Shown piece after piece: positions 1-9,895 of a stretch of 64,000 nt of DNA. The stretch's first letter is position 1, and each line of letters begins with the position of its first letter. This DNA comes from Gammaproteobacteria bacterium (GTDB lineage: Bacteria > Pseudomonadota > Gammaproteobacteria > Xanthomonadales > SZUA-36), in contig JAJRRA010000011.1 of the NCBI GenBank assembly GCA_024279945.1, positions 1 to 64,000 of the forward strand. Direction: 5' to 3'. Under the pieces are notes generated by a model. That model searched no databases and had not been told where the DNA came from. It worked only from the letters and a program-made list of their open reading frames with translations. Both the position numbers and the translations under genes were made by a program.

Positions 1-1506
1 AACACAGTTGTCTGTATCAGATACATAAGTCAATCCGGCCGGCAGAACATCTACCACGGTGACATTGTCCGCATCGGACGGACCATCGTTGTTAACGGTA
101 ATGGTATAGGTCAATTGCGTACCGGCAATCACCGGATCGGGTGCATCGGTTTTAGAGGTCAAAACCAGATCAGATGAACGCACAACGTATGTCAGTTCGG
201 TAGCCGAATCATTGCCGGGGACAGGGTCGGTCGCGTCTGAGGACGTCGTCGCGGTGTTCGAGATCGTTGAGTTGTGCGCCACCGAAGACAACACTTGCAC
301 TACCAGAGTCAGGGTGCGCGAAGCTGCAACGGCAGTCGTACCGGCCCAGTTGCAGTTCACCGTGCCGGCACTACCCACTGCCGGTGTCGTGCAGGCGCCA
401 CCGGCACTGGGAGTAGCCGATACGAACGTGGTACCAACCGGCAAGGTGTCGGAGACCGCAAGGTTTGTGGCAATCGACGGACCATTGTTGGTAGCGGTGA
501 GGGTATAGGTCAGGTTGTTCCCGGCAATGACCGGGTCAGAACTATCTGATTTGGTGATGGACAGGTCGGCACTGATGGCTTCCATGGTTGTGTAGGTAAT
601 CACGCCTCCGAGTGGGAGCGTGACAGAGCCCGCAGGAGTCGCTGCCGGTCCGGTTCCACCGTCGGGGAAAACGAGTGAATCACCAGGCGAAGTGGCGGGA
701 TCACCGCCGCTAAGGGTAGCGCTGTGCGGGCTATCTGCGGCATTGAATACATCGGCTCCCGCATCGCCATTGATCTCAATCGCCGCGGCCCAGGCAGCAT
801 CCATTGGATTGAGCGTGACTAAGTCCACTCCAGCCCCTGCGTTAATCACAAGGGAGGTCGAGAGATTGGCGAAAAAGACGGACTCAATCCCTCCATCAAT
901 GACTACCTGTGACCAGGCTGTACTATTTGGGTTATCTTCAACCACGATCGTATGCCCAAGGCCATCATTTATATTGATCGTAAGGGTCCCGACAGTAATA
1001 AACAGGGAAACCGGTTCCAGGTCTGAGAACCGCACCTGACTTCCACCTGGTACCGTGAGAATGCCTGATTTAGGCCCGGTCGCATCGTAGGTCAGCGTGT
1101 CGAGGAAACCACCGGAAATTTCAATGACATCACCGGTCGCGCTCACCTCGGCCCCGCCGTCGTAGTCAATGCCACCAAGTGGCAGCGGATTGCCGTTGCT
1201 GAAGTCAATCTCCAAAGTGTCGTCAAATGCCGACCCCTCGACACGAAGGCTTTCCACCACAGCTAATTCATAGCTCGTGACGTATTCGTGGTCCAGGTAA
1301 ACCTCGATGTTCCCGTCATTGAGGGAGATCCGGCAATGGCGGGACTCACTTTGCGGCCTGGCTGCCTGCGTCGTACTACCCGACTGGCCACCTTGTAATG
1401 AGATGACAGGACGCGAGTCCGACCGCGCCCAGGCATTCTGGCCAGGCAATAACAGTCCAAGTAGCAGCACAAATAAAAAACCAGAATGGGTCTTGCAAAC
1501 AACCAT
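1..1506 (-). CDS. Secreted DUF11-repeat surface protein (3' end outside window)
   Basis: I translated this frame by hand. It is open from an ATG at 1506 (GGGGAGGGG just upstream as ribosome binding site) to the window edge, 502 codons so far. Residues 1-27 form a signal peptide (MVVCKTHSGFLFVLLLGLLL then PGQNAWA). Residues about 60-300 are a Gly/Asp/Asn-rich beta region. From about 305 there is a DUF11 (conserved repeat) domain beginning ISADLSITKSDSSDPVIAG, with the usual LTYTLTATNNGPS and VSDTLPVGTTFVSATPS segments. A second copy starts near residue 430 (SDLVLTSKTDAPDPVIAGT) and is cut by the edge. DUF11 proteins are large exported or cell-surface proteins built from many Ig-like repeats. 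Function is unknown beyond surface location. More repeats are expected outside the window. Confidence 0.85.
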   Translation of the reverse strand, partial: MVVCKTHSGFLFVLLLGLLLPGQNAWARSDSRPVISLQGGQSGSTTQAARPQSESRHCRISLNDGNIEVYLDHEYVTSYELAVVESLRVEGSAFDDTLEIDFSNGNPLPLGGIDYDGGAEVSATGDVIEISGGFLDTLTYDATGPKSGILTVPGGSQVRFSDLEPVSLFITVGTLTININDGLGHTIVVEDNPNSTAWSQVVIDGGIESVFFANLSTSLVINAGAGVDLVTLNPMDAAWAAAIEINGDAGADVFNAADSPHSATLSGGDPATSPGDSLVFPDGGTGPAATPAGSVTLPLGGVITYTTMEAISADLSITKSDSSDPVIAGNNLTYTLTATNNGPSIATNLAVSDTLPVGTTFVSATPSAGGACTTPAVGSAGTVNCNWAGTTAVAASRTLTLVVQVLSSVAHNSTISNTATTSSDATDPVPGNDSATELTYVVRSSDLVLTSKTDAPDPVIAGTQLTYTITVNNDGPSDADNVTVVDVLPAGLTYVSDTDNCV

Positions 1507-1585
1507 GGGCCCCTCCCCAGATAATCCAAACTCTAAGCACAAAACTATTTCTTAAATTATGAGCAGGGGTCTGCACGTAAATTCG

Positions 1586-1643
1586 TTGTACATACTTGCT
1601 CAAGTGATCAAACGATGCATATGCAACAGATTTGTACATACTT
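1586..1643. repeat. 12-bp direct repeat upstream of the DUF11 gene
   Basis: TTGTACATACTT occurs twice, at 1586-1597 and 1632-1643, 46 bases apart start to start, in the AT-rich leader 80-137 bases upstream of the DUF11 start. Spacing and position suit a tandem regulator-binding site, but no regulator is identified. Confidence 0.4.
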
Positions 1644-1696
1644 TAATCTACACGCTGCAGAAGTTCCAACCGACAGCCTGGTTTCCCATTGGTTTT

Positions 1697-1875
1697 TTAC
1701 ACCGACTTACCGGCCTTTAGTATTCTGAAAGTGGTCTCGAAACTCGACGAACTGAGTAGCGAGAAGCCGAATGGTTCATAAAAACGTTGCGCTCTTTCAT
1801 CGATGGCATCGGCATCGACTGCCATCGCGCAAATAGTGCCTTTCACAATGATTCGGCGGGCTGACTTTAAAAAGG
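1697..1875 (-). pseudogene. 3' remnant of a GNAT acetyltransferase
   Basis: No long ORF is annotated here. Reading the minus strand from about 1875 to the TAA at 1697-1699 gives roughly 58 codons, including the stretches GTICAMAVDADAIDERAQRF and YEPFGFSLL. This is the last beta-strand/helix unit of GNAT acetyltransferases, with the typical A-x-x-FYxxFGF ending, and resembles the C-terminus of the toxin-like GNATs paired with DUF1778 antitoxins. The acetyl-CoA binding loop and everything upstream are missing: a TGA lies just before it and mutS begins at 1925. I read it as a decayed gene end, perhaps left by loss of a toxin-antitoxin module. This 418-base gap (1507-1924) holds nothing else I recognise except the direct repeat. 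Confidence 0.6.
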
Positions 1876-1924
1876 GGCAGTGACGATATAGTCACCCACA
1901 ACTTCCTGCGTTACACTTTCCGCG

Positions 1925-4510
1925 ATGTCTTCTCCAGCCCCGCTCAAACAACCAAAGCACACGCCCCTGATGCAGCAGTACTTCCGCATCAAGGCGGAGT
2001 TTCCCGACACCCTGCTGCTGTTCCGCATGGGCGACTTCTATGAGGTTTTCTATGAGGATGCGCGGCGGGCGGCAAAGTTACTGGAAATCACCCTGACCAC
2101 GCGTGGTGAATCAGGCGGCGCACCGGTGCAGATGGCGGGTGTGCCCTACCACGCGCTGGATAACTACCTGGCCCGGCTGGTCCGAATGGGCGAGTCGGTA
2201 GCCATCTGCGAGCAGGTCAGCGAAGCCACTCCCGGCAAGGGGCTGGTCGAGCGCAAGGTGGTACGCGTGGTCACGCCGGGCACCATCACCGAGGAAGCCC
2301 TGCTGGAATCACGCCAGGATAATCTTCTGGCCGCACTCGCCGGTTCCGGAACGGATCTGGCGCTGGCCTGGCTGGACCTGGCATCAGGGCAGTTCCGACT
2401 CCGCCCGCTGGCTTCCCTGGAAGAAGTTGAAGCCCAGTTGGAACGTCTGCAGCCGGCGGAACTGCTGCTTGAAGAAGGCCTGGACTTGCCCTTCATGGCA
2501 AGCAAGCGCATGCGGCAGCGGCCCCCGTGGAAATTCGATCAGCAACAGTGCACCACGCTGTTGTGCGAGCAGTTTGAAACTTCTGATCTGGCCGGTTTTG
2601 GCCTGGAAGGCCTGGACACAGCAGTGATCGCTGCCGGCGTGCTGCTGGACTACGTGCAGGAAACCCAGCGCACCGCCCTGCCCCACTTGCGTGGCATTCA
2701 GTTGGAGCAGGCGGATGAGTTCCTGCACCTGGACGCGGTCAGCCGGCGCAACCTGGAAATTGAATCGAGCCTGGGCGGGCGCAAGGAAGCCACACTGGTC
2801 GGCATCATGGACTCTTCCGTAACCGCCATGGGCGGGCGCCTGCTGCGACGCTGGATCAGTAACCCCGTACGCAGCAGGGAAGTGATGGCGCAACGCCATG
2901 GTGCGATTGGCGCATTGCTGTGCGGGCATCTGTACGAACCCCTGCGTGAGATTTTGCGCAGTGTCGGTGACGTCGAGCGCATCCTTACCCGCGTGGCGCT
3001 GGCAACGGCCCGCCCCCGCGATCTGACCACCTTGCGTCATGCCATCAGCGTCCTGCCGGATCTGGCGGCCCTGCTGGAAGACCAGGCGGGTCCGGATCAT
3101 GAGGAACTGCATCAACTAATTGGAACTCTGCCCTGTTTCCCAAACCTGCTCGAGCTGTTGCAGCGTGCAATCATAGATGATCCCCCCCTGCTGATCCGTG
3201 ACGGCGGCGTTATCGCAGAAGGATACGATCAGCAACTGGATGATCTGCGCAGCCTGTCCCAAAACGCCAATGAATTTCTGCTGCAATACGAGCAGGAACA
3301 GCGCGAACTGAGCGGTATTTCCGGCCTGAAAGTGGGCTACAACCGGGTTCACGGCTACTTCATCGAGGTCACCCATGCTCAGCAGCACCTGGTGCCCCCG
3401 TTCTATACCCGCAAACAGACCCTCAAAGCCGCCGAACGCTACATTACCGAGGAACTGAAGACCTTTGAAGACCAGGTTCTTTCCAGTCGTGACCGCGCCC
3501 TGGCCCGGGAGAAACACTGCTACGCGGAGTTATTGAAAATCCTCTTGCAGGAACTCGCACCGCTGCAGGAAATGGCAACTACAGTTGCCCGGCTGGATGT
3601 CTTGTGCGGATTCGCCGAGCGCGCCGAGCGGCTGGACCTGGTCAGCCCGCAGATGTCTGATCAACAGGGCCTGGAGATCATCGGCGGGCGCCACCTGGTG
3701 GTTGAACAGATCCAGGACCAGCCCTTCACGCCCAACGACATCCGGCTCGATCTGAAAACCCGCATGCTGATCATCACCGGGCCGAACATGGGCGGCAAGT
3801 CAACCTATATGCGCCAGACCGCGCTGATCATCCTGCTGGCGCACGCCGGTAGCTGGGTGCCTGCAAAGTCAGCAACCATCGGCCCCATCGACCGCATCTT
3901 CACCCGCATCGGCGCCGGTGACGACCTGGCCCGCGGGCGTTCCACCTTCATGGTGGAAATGTCGGAAACCGCTAACATCCTGCACAACGCCAGCCGCGAC
4001 AGCCTGGTCTTGCTGGATGAAATCGGCCGCGGCACCAGCACCTATGACGGCCTGGCGCTGGCCTCGGCCTGCGCGGTCTTCCTGGCCCGGAACATCGGCG
4101 CTTATACGCTGTTCGCCACCCACTATTTCGAATTAACCCAACTGGCGGGCAAAGAGGACTCGGTGGAAAACGTGCATTTGCAGGCAGTGGAGCACAAGGA
4201 CCGGATCGTGTTCCTGCACTCGGTACGCGAGGGACCGGCCAGCCAGAGCTACGGCCTGCAGGTGGCGGCGCTGGCGGGGATTCCGGCATCGGTGCTCAGG
4301 CAGGCCCGCAAACACCTGGCTCTGCTGGAAAAACGCCAGCGGGATGAAAGCCCGCAACTGGGGTTGTTTGACCAGGCCGACAGTTCAGCGCATGTGGCTG
4401 AAGAGCCTGCCGAGGCTGATCCGCTGCGCCTGCGCATGGACGAGACAGATCCGGATTCGCTGACACCACGCGAAGCGTTAGCTCTGCTGTATGAGCTGAA
4501 GGACATGTAA
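1925..4510 (+). CDS. mutS: DNA mismatch repair protein MutS
   Basis: Recognises base mismatches and small loops in newly replicated DNA and recruits MutL. The 861-residue length is normal for the family. The N-terminal mismatch-binding domain carries the GDFYEVF motif near residue 37, whose Phe and Glu contact the mispair. The C-terminal ABC-type ATPase has Walker [10 protein letters not shown] near 619-627, Walker [14 protein letters not shown] near 693-705 and the [11 protein letters not shown] switch after it. The ATG at 1925 leaves the typical short basic/proline start before [11 protein letters not shown]. No strong Shine-Dalgarno is visible. It stands alone on the plus strand with REP-like repeats right after the stop. 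Confidence 0.98.
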   Translation: MSSPAPLKQPKHTPLMQQYFRIKAEFPDTLLLFRMGDFYEVFYEDARRAAKLLEITLTTRGESGGAPVQMAGVPYHALDNYLARLVRMGESVAICEQVSEATPGKGLVERKVVRVVTPGTITEEALLESRQDNLLAALAGSGTDLALAWLDLASGQFRLRPLASLEEVEAQLERLQPAELLLEEGLDLPFMASKRMRQRPPWKFDQQQCTTLLCEQFETSDLAGFGLEGLDTAVIAAGVLLDYVQETQRTALPHLRGIQLEQADEFLHLDAVSRRNLEIESSLGGRKEATLVGIMDSSVTAMGGRLLRRWISNPVRSREVMAQRHGAIGALLCGHLYEPLREILRSVGDVERILTRVALATARPRDLTTLRHAISVLPDLAALLEDQAGPDHEELHQLIGTLPCFPNLLELLQRAIIDDPPLLIRDGGVIAEGYDQQLDDLRSLSQNANEFLLQYEQEQRELSGISGLKVGYNRVHGYFIEVTHAQQHLVPPFYTRKQTLKAAERYITEELKTFEDQVLSSRDRALAREKHCYAELLKILLQELAPLQEMATTVARLDVLCGFAERAERLDLVSPQMSDQQGLEIIGGRHLVVEQIQDQPFTPNDIRLDLKTRMLIITGPNMGGKSTYMRQTALIILLAHAGSWVPAKSATIGPIDRIFTRIGAGDDLARGRSTFMVEMSETANILHNASRDSLVLLDEIGRGTSTYDGLALASACAVFLARNIGAYTLFATHYFELTQLAGKEDSVENVHLQAVEHKDRIVFLHSVREGPASQSYGLQVAALAGIPASVLRQARKHLALLEKRQRDESPQLGLFDQADSSAHVAEEPAEADPLRLRMDETDPDSLTPREALALLYELKDM

Positions 4511-4512
4511 GA

Positions 4513-4634
4513 GCCCGCTTGCGGGCGAAGGGCAACGGCAGCATCTACGCTTCGCGCCCAGGGGCGCTCTTGACGGGTCGCCCATGACGAAGGCCACGAT
4601 TCCCCATCAACGCTTCGCGCCCAAGGGCGCTCTT
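4513..4634. repeat. REP-like palindromes after mutS (family A)
   Basis: A 25-base unit ACGCTTCGCGCCCAGGGGCG + CTCTT occurs at 4547-4571 and again at 4610-4634 with one mismatch. A related inverted copy lies at about 5070-5094. Each unit is internally palindromic (GCGCCC/GGGCGC). Another palindrome, GCCCGCTTGCGGGC, is at 4513-4526. They lie between the convergent mutS and hslR ends, where REP elements usually sit and where they can stabilise or end transcripts. Confidence 0.7.
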
Positions 4635-4639
4635 ACAGA

Positions 4640-5023
4640 TCACTCATCACGAATAAACCGGATAATCTGCCTGCGTTGACGTTTGTCTGGACGACGCTGG
4701 CGATCGGCTTTTGCCTTATTATCGAGGCGGCGTTGTTCGGCGGCGGCTTCGCGGCGGGCTTTACTGTCGGGATCTTCGGTGAATTTTTCCTGCGCCAGGG
4801 TGGCGGAAACACGGCGCTCGCCCAGGTCCTGTACGGTAACCAGATACTCTTCTTCGCCCCGCCGGATGGACAGAATATCCCCGTGTTTGAGGTTACGGCC
4901 GGGTTTGACCCGGTGGCCGTCGAGTTGGACTTTGCCGCCTTTGATGGCATCACGGGCGAGCGCGCGGGTCTTGAAGAACCGCGCGGCCCATAACCACTTG
5001 TCTACTCTGACGGAATTACTCAT
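4640..5023 (-). CDS. hslR: Ribosome-associated heat shock protein Hsp15 (S4 domain)
   Basis: Hsp15 binds stalled 50S subunits carrying nascent-chain tRNA and helps recycle them. This 127-residue protein has the S4 RNA-binding domain at residues about 5-65 (VRVDKWLWAARFFKTRALA, then GGKVQLDGHRVKPGRNLKHG) and a very basic C-terminal tail ending RQRRQIIRFIRDE, exactly the family layout. It lies upstream of nothing else on its strand; htpG, also a heat-shock gene, is on the same strand with only REP-like repeats between (5045-5164). Confidence 0.95.
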   Translation of the reverse strand: MSNSVRVDKWLWAARFFKTRALARDAIKGGKVQLDGHRVKPGRNLKHGDILSIRRGEEEYLVTVQDLGERRVSATLAQEKFTEDPDSKARREAAAEQRRLDNKAKADRQRRPDKRQRRQIIRFIRDE

Positions 5024-5044
5024 AAGTCTTTATGCCAGGTGCAC

Positions 5045-5164
5045 TTTCGGCCGCAAGCGGCCTCTTACTGTAAGAGCGCCCTGGGGCGCGACTTGCTGCG
5101 TTTTTACGTCTTCGGCCGCAAGCGGCCTCTTACAGATACGGCGGCCGCAAGCGGCCTCTTACTG
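5045..5164. repeat. REP-like palindromes between htpG and hslR (family B)
   Basis: Three copies of CGGCCGCAAGCGGCCTCTTA occur at about 5048-5067, 5113-5132 and 5142-5161, each a GGCCGC/GCGGCC palindrome, with an inverted family A copy at about 5070-5094 between the first two. The last copy runs into the htpG coding end: the htpG stop (5159-5161) lies inside it. They can form hairpins in the htpG transcript and may end or stabilise it. Confidence 0.75.
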
Positions 5165-7084
5165 ATCGGGAGGAGCGTGCCGGAGCATCAGCTTGTTGAC
5201 GCGGCGGACAAAGCCGGCCGGGTCGGTCAGCGAGCCCCCCTCAGATAGCAGCGCCTGTTCATACAACATCTGCGACAGGTCGGAAAAAGCTTCGTCGCCT
5301 TCTTCTTCCTGAAGTAAATGCACCAGGGGATGATCCGCATTCAACTCCAGCACCGGCCGGGAGTCGGGCACGGTCTGGCCCGCTTGCTCCAGTAATTTTT
5401 GCAGATGCAGGGCCATTTCCTGCTCTCCCAGCACCAGACAAGAGGCAGAATCGGTCAAGCGCCGGCTGGCGCGCACCTCACTGACCTGACCATTCAGGGT
5501 ATCTTGAATTTTTTTCAGCAAATCCGCGTCCAGGCTCTGTGTCGTGTCCTCAGAGTCTTTTTTATCGCCATCTTCACCGGCGCTATCCGGGTCGGGCGGC
5601 TGCAAAGCACTCAGATCAATATCACCCTTGGCGACCGACTTGAAGGGCGTACCGTCAAATTCGGTGAAATACGCCATCATCCATTCATCCACCCGGTCGG
5701 ACATCAGCAGCACTTCGATGTCATTCTTGCGAAATACCTCGAGGTGCGGGCTGTTGCTGGCTGCCTGGTAATTTTCTGCAGTGATGAAATAGATGGTTTC
5801 CTGCCCTTCTTTCATCCGCTCCTTGTACATTTCCAGGCTAACGCAGGGCTCGGATCCTTCGCCGTGGGTTGAAGCAAAGCGCAACAACGGCGCAATGCGC
5901 TCGCGGTTGGCAAAGTCATCTGCAACACCCTCTTTGATGACAGCGCCAAACTGGTTCCAGAACATCTTGTACTGCTCCGGATCATCTTTGGCAATTTTCG
6001 CAATCATATCCAGGCTGCGGCGGACTACTGCGGAACGAATTTTCTTCAGAAGTTCGTTTTCCTGCAACAGTTCACGTGAAACGTTCAGCGGCAGATCGCT
6101 GGAATCCACAACACCACGAATGAATCGCAGGTAGTGCGGCAGCAGTGACTGTGCCGCATCCATGATGAAGACACGTTTGACGTACAGGCGCAGGCCGGTA
6201 CGCTCATCGCGCTGCAGCATCAGGTCCATGGGCGCGGTTGCCGGCACATAGAGTAACGTGGTGTAGCACTGGCTGCCCTCGACCTTGTTGTGCGCCCAGC
6301 ACAGGGCGTCATCCATGTCATGCGTCAGGTATTTGTAAAAGGACTGGTATTCCTCATCGCTGATGTCTGACTTGGGCAAGGTCCACAGGGCCGAAGCCTT
6401 GTTAACGTCTTCCCATTCGGCTTCACCCTCTTCAGCTTCCGCCTGCATACGAATCGGGAAACCAATGTGATCGGAATAACGGCTGACCAGTGATCGAACG
6501 GTCCACTTGCTGAGGAACTCTTTTTCCGCCTCTTTCAGGTGCAGGGTGACCTCGGTGCCGTGGGTCTCGCGATCTGATGCTTCAATGGTGAACTCACCGC
6601 CACCATCTGATTCCCAGCGCACGCCCTCTTCGGCTGCATCGCCGGCCTTGCGGCTGGAGAGAGTCACTTTGTCGGCTACGATGAAGGCGGAGTAAAAACC
6701 AACACCAAACTGGCCGATAATCTGTGCATCTGCTTTTTGATCGCCTGAAAGGCGGTCCAGAAATGCCCGGGTACCGGATTTCGCGATGGTGCCGATATTT
6801 TCCATCACTTCTTCCCGGTTCATGCCGATACCGTTGTCACGCACCGTCAGCGTGCCGGCTTCTTCGTCTGTTTCGATCTCGATGCGCAATTCACTGTCGC
6901 CCTCGTAGATCGAATCGTCCTGGATTGCTTCAAAGCGCAAACGGTCCAGGGCATCGGAGGCATTGGAAATCAGTTCACGGAGAAATATTTCCTTGTTGGA
7001 ATACAGTGAGTGGATCATCAGTTGCAGAACCTGGCGAGTCTCCGCCTGGAACGCATGAGTTTCCGGGGTGTTTTTCTTGGTCAT
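5159..7084 (-). CDS. htpG: Chaperone protein HtpG (Hsp90)
   Basis: Bacterial Hsp90, an ATP-driven cytosolic dimeric chaperone. The open frame extends to 7180, but the family start is MTKKNTPETHAFQAETRQ, so I place the ATG at 7084, giving 641 residues (usual 620-650). The GHKL ATPase domain shows NKEIFLRELISNASDA, DNGIGM and GQFGVGFYSAF. The middle domain follows, with GVVDSSDLPLNVSRELLQ. An acidic linker (GEDGDKKDSED) and a dimerisation domain end in HPLVHLLQ. An intrinsic terminator (7172-7197) separates it from the upstream TonB gene, so it has its own promoter. Confidence 0.98.
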   Translation of the reverse strand: MTKKNTPETHAFQAETRQVLQLMIHSLYSNKEIFLRELISNASDALDRLRFEAIQDDSIYEGDSELRIEIETDEEAGTLTVRDNGIGMNREEVMENIGTIAKSGTRAFLDRLSGDQKADAQIIGQFGVGFYSAFIVADKVTLSSRKAGDAAEEGVRWESDGGGEFTIEASDRETHGTEVTLHLKEAEKEFLSKWTVRSLVSRYSDHIGFPIRMQAEAEEGEAEWEDVNKASALWTLPKSDISDEEYQSFYKYLTHDMDDALCWAHNKVEGSQCYTTLLYVPATAPMDLMLQRDERTGLRLYVKRVFIMDAAQSLLPHYLRFIRGVVDSSDLPLNVSRELLQENELLKKIRSAVVRRSLDMIAKIAKDDPEQYKMFWNQFGAVIKEGVADDFANRERIAPLLRFASTHGEGSEPCVSLEMYKERMKEGQETIYFITAENYQAASNSPHLEVFRKNDIEVLLMSDRVDEWMMAYFTEFDGTPFKSVAKGDIDLSALQPPDPDSAGEDGDKKDSEDTTQSLDADLLKKIQDTLNGQVSEVRASRRLTDSASCLVLGEQEMALHLQKLLEQAGQTVPDSRPVLELNADHPLVHLLQEEEGDEAFSDLSQMLYEQALLSEGGSLTDPAGFVRRVNKLMLRHAPPDQ

Positions 7085-7161
7085 ATCACTCTGCTGTCTG
7101 CTTGTTTGCTTGCTGCAGTAGATAGGGGTGGAACGGCAGGATTCAAGTTCTGATTGCAACG

Positions 7162-7197
7162 CAAAAAAAAACGCGATCAAACGATCGCGCTTTTTTA
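7162..7197. terminator. Bidirectional intrinsic terminator upstream of htpG
   Basis: A perfect 7-bp stem CGCGATC / GATCGCG (7172-7178 with 7183-7189, loop AAAC) has nine A before it and seven T after it, so it can act in both directions. On the minus strand it ends transcription of the TonB receptor gene just upstream of htpG. Confidence 0.88.
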
Positions 7198-7218
7198 TAA
7201 AGACCTGAAGGCTGGAAC

Positions 7219-9666
7219 CTACCAGAGATAAGAGCCTTTCAGATACCAGGCGCCACCTTCGTAGTTGGCGGCACTGCGGCGTGGGTACTGCAAGCCAACA
7301 CTTAAACGGTTCGCATTCGGCGGACCAATGGTATCGACAAAGCTATCGAAGACGTTGACCCCACCCAGGGCCAGCCGCCAGTGCTCGGTTGGCTGGAAGG
7401 CCAACTCGACATCAAAGTAGATGGTCTGGCCAATCTTGGCGCTGGGATTAACTGCAGCGCCAATCCGGCCACGCTCGTCATAGTGACTGCCGTAATAATT
7501 GGCACGCACCAGCAGATTCCACTGGTCACCGAAATAGGTGTTGGTGGTCGCAACGAAACGGTGATTCGGATAGTTGTTTTCAATGTCTTCGACCAGGCCA
7601 TCACTCACCGGGTTAACGCCATTGATCAATTTCTGACCGGTTACATCGATTTTGTTGTAGCTGTAGGCGAAGGTCAGCAAGGTCCCAGCGTTTCCACCAA
7701 ACTCGAAATGTGAATTCAATACCACATCAACACCGGTATGCTCTACATCCAGTGCATTGGTATAGAACGATATGGTGTTGGTAGTGCCGGGAACTGCAAT
7801 ATCACCGGTGCGGTAAATACGATCATCGACCGCGATCTTGTAAACATCAACCGTCAGTTGGGTGTTGCCGGCAAAGTCAGCGGTAAAGCCGGCGCTGAAG
7901 TTGAGTGAGGTTTCTTCGGTCAGCGCGGTTCCGCCTACAGCGGCTACGCGTGGATCAGTCGACGGCACCAGGCCTTCTTCAACCTGCAAACCGGTCACGC
8001 CATCGAAGGTGGTAATGGTTGTGCGTATATTGGCCTGACCCGGTGTCGGTGCGTGGAATCCGGTAGAAACTGCACCACGGAATGCAAAGCCATCGGAGAT
8101 TCTGTAGCGTGCAGCCACTTTGCCGTTGATGGTGCTGCCGAAATCAGAGAAGTTTTCGTAGCGCGCTGCATACTGCAACAGGAACGCATCACTGATGTCG
8201 TGCTCGACATCCACATATACGGCGATATTGTCACGCGAAAACTTACCGGAATCCTGTTTAGTGATACCCTTGAAACCGCTGGAACCTGCACCGACTGAAG
8301 CGCTGGGTTCGCCGGCAACTACCGTATAGGTTTCCTTACGATATTCCGCGCCCCAGGCCAGGTTTACGTTGTTTCCAATGGGCAGAGAGAAATCGGCATT
8401 CAGGTTAGTCTCTTGTTGCTCATAACCACCCACATCGAAATCCATCTGTGGGATTTGCCCGTTTGCATCCAGGCCCAAATCCGGGTTAACCGTGTTATGG
8501 AGAAAATAATCCAGTTCGTTCTTACCAAAACCGTAGCTGAAGTCATAAGACATGCCGTTTTGATACTCACCATTCATGCCGAGCACAAAACTGGTGTCCG
8601 TCTGGGCACCATCAAGATAAGGAGTGAATCCTGCCGGCAGACCGGTAAAGCCCTGTGCACGCAGCGGCGTGAGACTTGAGTGGTTGGGGTTGCGATAGAA
8701 AAAGCGGTAGCGACCGTCTGTGTCGGACAAGCCGAAACGTGCATAGATTTGAGCCGTATCGCTGACGTCAAAGCCGGAATTCAGGAAAAAACGAACTCCA
8801 CTGCTTTCGGGACGGCCCCAGGTCTGCAGAAGTGGCGCATCACCAAAGGGGGAATCTGCACCGATCAGCGATGGGTCTACGCCCGCTGCCAATAATTTTG
8901 CAACGTCATTGACGCGCTGTACGCCGCGTGACAGGGCGTCGTTATCAATGGCTTCCACACTTGCATTGACAAATCCGTTGTCACCCAGCCCGAATCCAGC
9001 GTTTGCTGCAAACTTCAGACTCTGCTCACCTTCATAATATTCGCCGTATGTAAGCTGAACTTCGCCACCTTCAGGTGCGTCTTTCATGATGAAATTAATG
9101 ACACCGGCGATCGCGTCAGAACCATACTGTGCTGCTGCACCATCGCGCAGCACTTCTACCTGCTTGACGGCGATACCCGGAATCATTCCGATATCGACAC
9201 CGTGCGCACCGTTACCGGCAGCCGGAGCAAAGAACTGCACCAGGGCGGAACGATGGCGGCGCTTGCCGTCAACCAGAATCAAAACCTGATCCGGCGCCGT
9301 ACCGCGCAAAGACGTGGGTCGCACGAAAGCACTGCCGTCACCCGTTGCCGGAGTCGCCGTATACGACGGAACCATATTTTTCAGGTTGTCCGTCAGATCG
9401 GCTGCACCGCCATAAGCGGTAAAGTCATCGCCTGAGATAACATCAACCGGTACGGTTGAGTCTGCTGCAGAACGCGGTCTCTTGCTGCGTGTGCCGGTGG
9501 TAATGACTTCTTCGAGCATGCTGTCATCGTAAGCATCTTTGCTCTGATCGGTGGAATCCTGATCGTCACTGTCAACATCTGCATCGTCTGCAAACGTTGG
9601 CATTGAAAGGAACACACTGATAAATAATATAAAACTGCCCGTCAACAATCTTGTTGAAAGCTTCAT
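7219..9666 (-). CDS. TonB-dependent outer-membrane receptor
   Basis: A 22-stranded beta-barrel transporter driven by TonB, substrate unknown. The 815 residues start with a signal peptide (MKLSTRLLTGSFILFISVFL then SMPTFA), an unusually acidic stretch (DDADVDSDDQDSTDQSKDAYDD) and a TonB box region EEVITTGTRSKRPRSAAD. The plug follows, with LRGTAPDQVLILVDGKRRHR and VEVLRDGAAAQYGSDAIAGV. The barrel ends in an aromatic residue (KGSYLW), as outer-membrane proteins do. The start is fixed by AGGAGAGACCTAAATG. It is a single gene between terminator and promoter gap, with no catabolic partner next to it. Iron complexes, vitamins or glycans are all possible substrates. Confidence 0.93.
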   Translation of the reverse strand: MKLSTRLLTGSFILFISVFLSMPTFADDADVDSDDQDSTDQSKDAYDDSMLEEVITTGTRSKRPRSAADSTVPVDVISGDDFTAYGGAADLTDNLKNMVPSYTATPATGDGSAFVRPTSLRGTAPDQVLILVDGKRRHRSALVQFFAPAAGNGAHGVDIGMIPGIAVKQVEVLRDGAAAQYGSDAIAGVINFIMKDAPEGGEVQLTYGEYYEGEQSLKFAANAGFGLGDNGFVNASVEAIDNDALSRGVQRVNDVAKLLAAGVDPSLIGADSPFGDAPLLQTWGRPESSGVRFFLNSGFDVSDTAQIYARFGLSDTDGRYRFFYRNPNHSSLTPLRAQGFTGLPAGFTPYLDGAQTDTSFVLGMNGEYQNGMSYDFSYGFGKNELDYFLHNTVNPDLGLDANGQIPQMDFDVGGYEQQETNLNADFSLPIGNNVNLAWGAEYRKETYTVVAGEPSASVGAGSSGFKGITKQDSGKFSRDNIAVYVDVEHDISDAFLLQYAARYENFSDFGSTINGKVAARYRISDGFAFRGAVSTGFHAPTPGQANIRTTITTFDGVTGLQVEEGLVPSTDPRVAAVGGTALTEETSLNFSAGFTADFAGNTQLTVDVYKIAVDDRIYRTGDIAVPGTTNTISFYTNALDVEHTGVDVVLNSHFEFGGNAGTLLTFAYSYNKIDVTGQKLINGVNPVSDGLVEDIENNYPNHRFVATTNTYFGDQWNLLVRANYYGSHYDERGRIGAAVNPSAKIGQTIYFDVELAFQPTEHWRLALGGVNVFDSFVDTIGPPNANRLSVGLQYPRRSAANYEGGAWYLKGSYLW

Positions 9667-9895
9667 TTAGGTCTCTCCTGTAACTGTAGTATTTATAGTC
9701 CCCTTATTACTATGCGCTAACTCAGGCAATAAACGCAACGCTTATTTTACGTTTTTTTAATACATTACAAAGCATATATTAATACTCGCTCCTCGACTGC
9801 CCGAACTGCGCGACACGAACCAGGGTCTCGGAAAGTCCCATAAAACACGGATATTGTTGTGGTAAACAGCAGCCAGGCCGTCCGCTTGAAACGGT

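Noticed and set aside
2384-3115. 243-codon minus-strand frame inside mutS.
   Set aside because: It is an antisense shadow of a conserved gene, with no family features or ribosome site.
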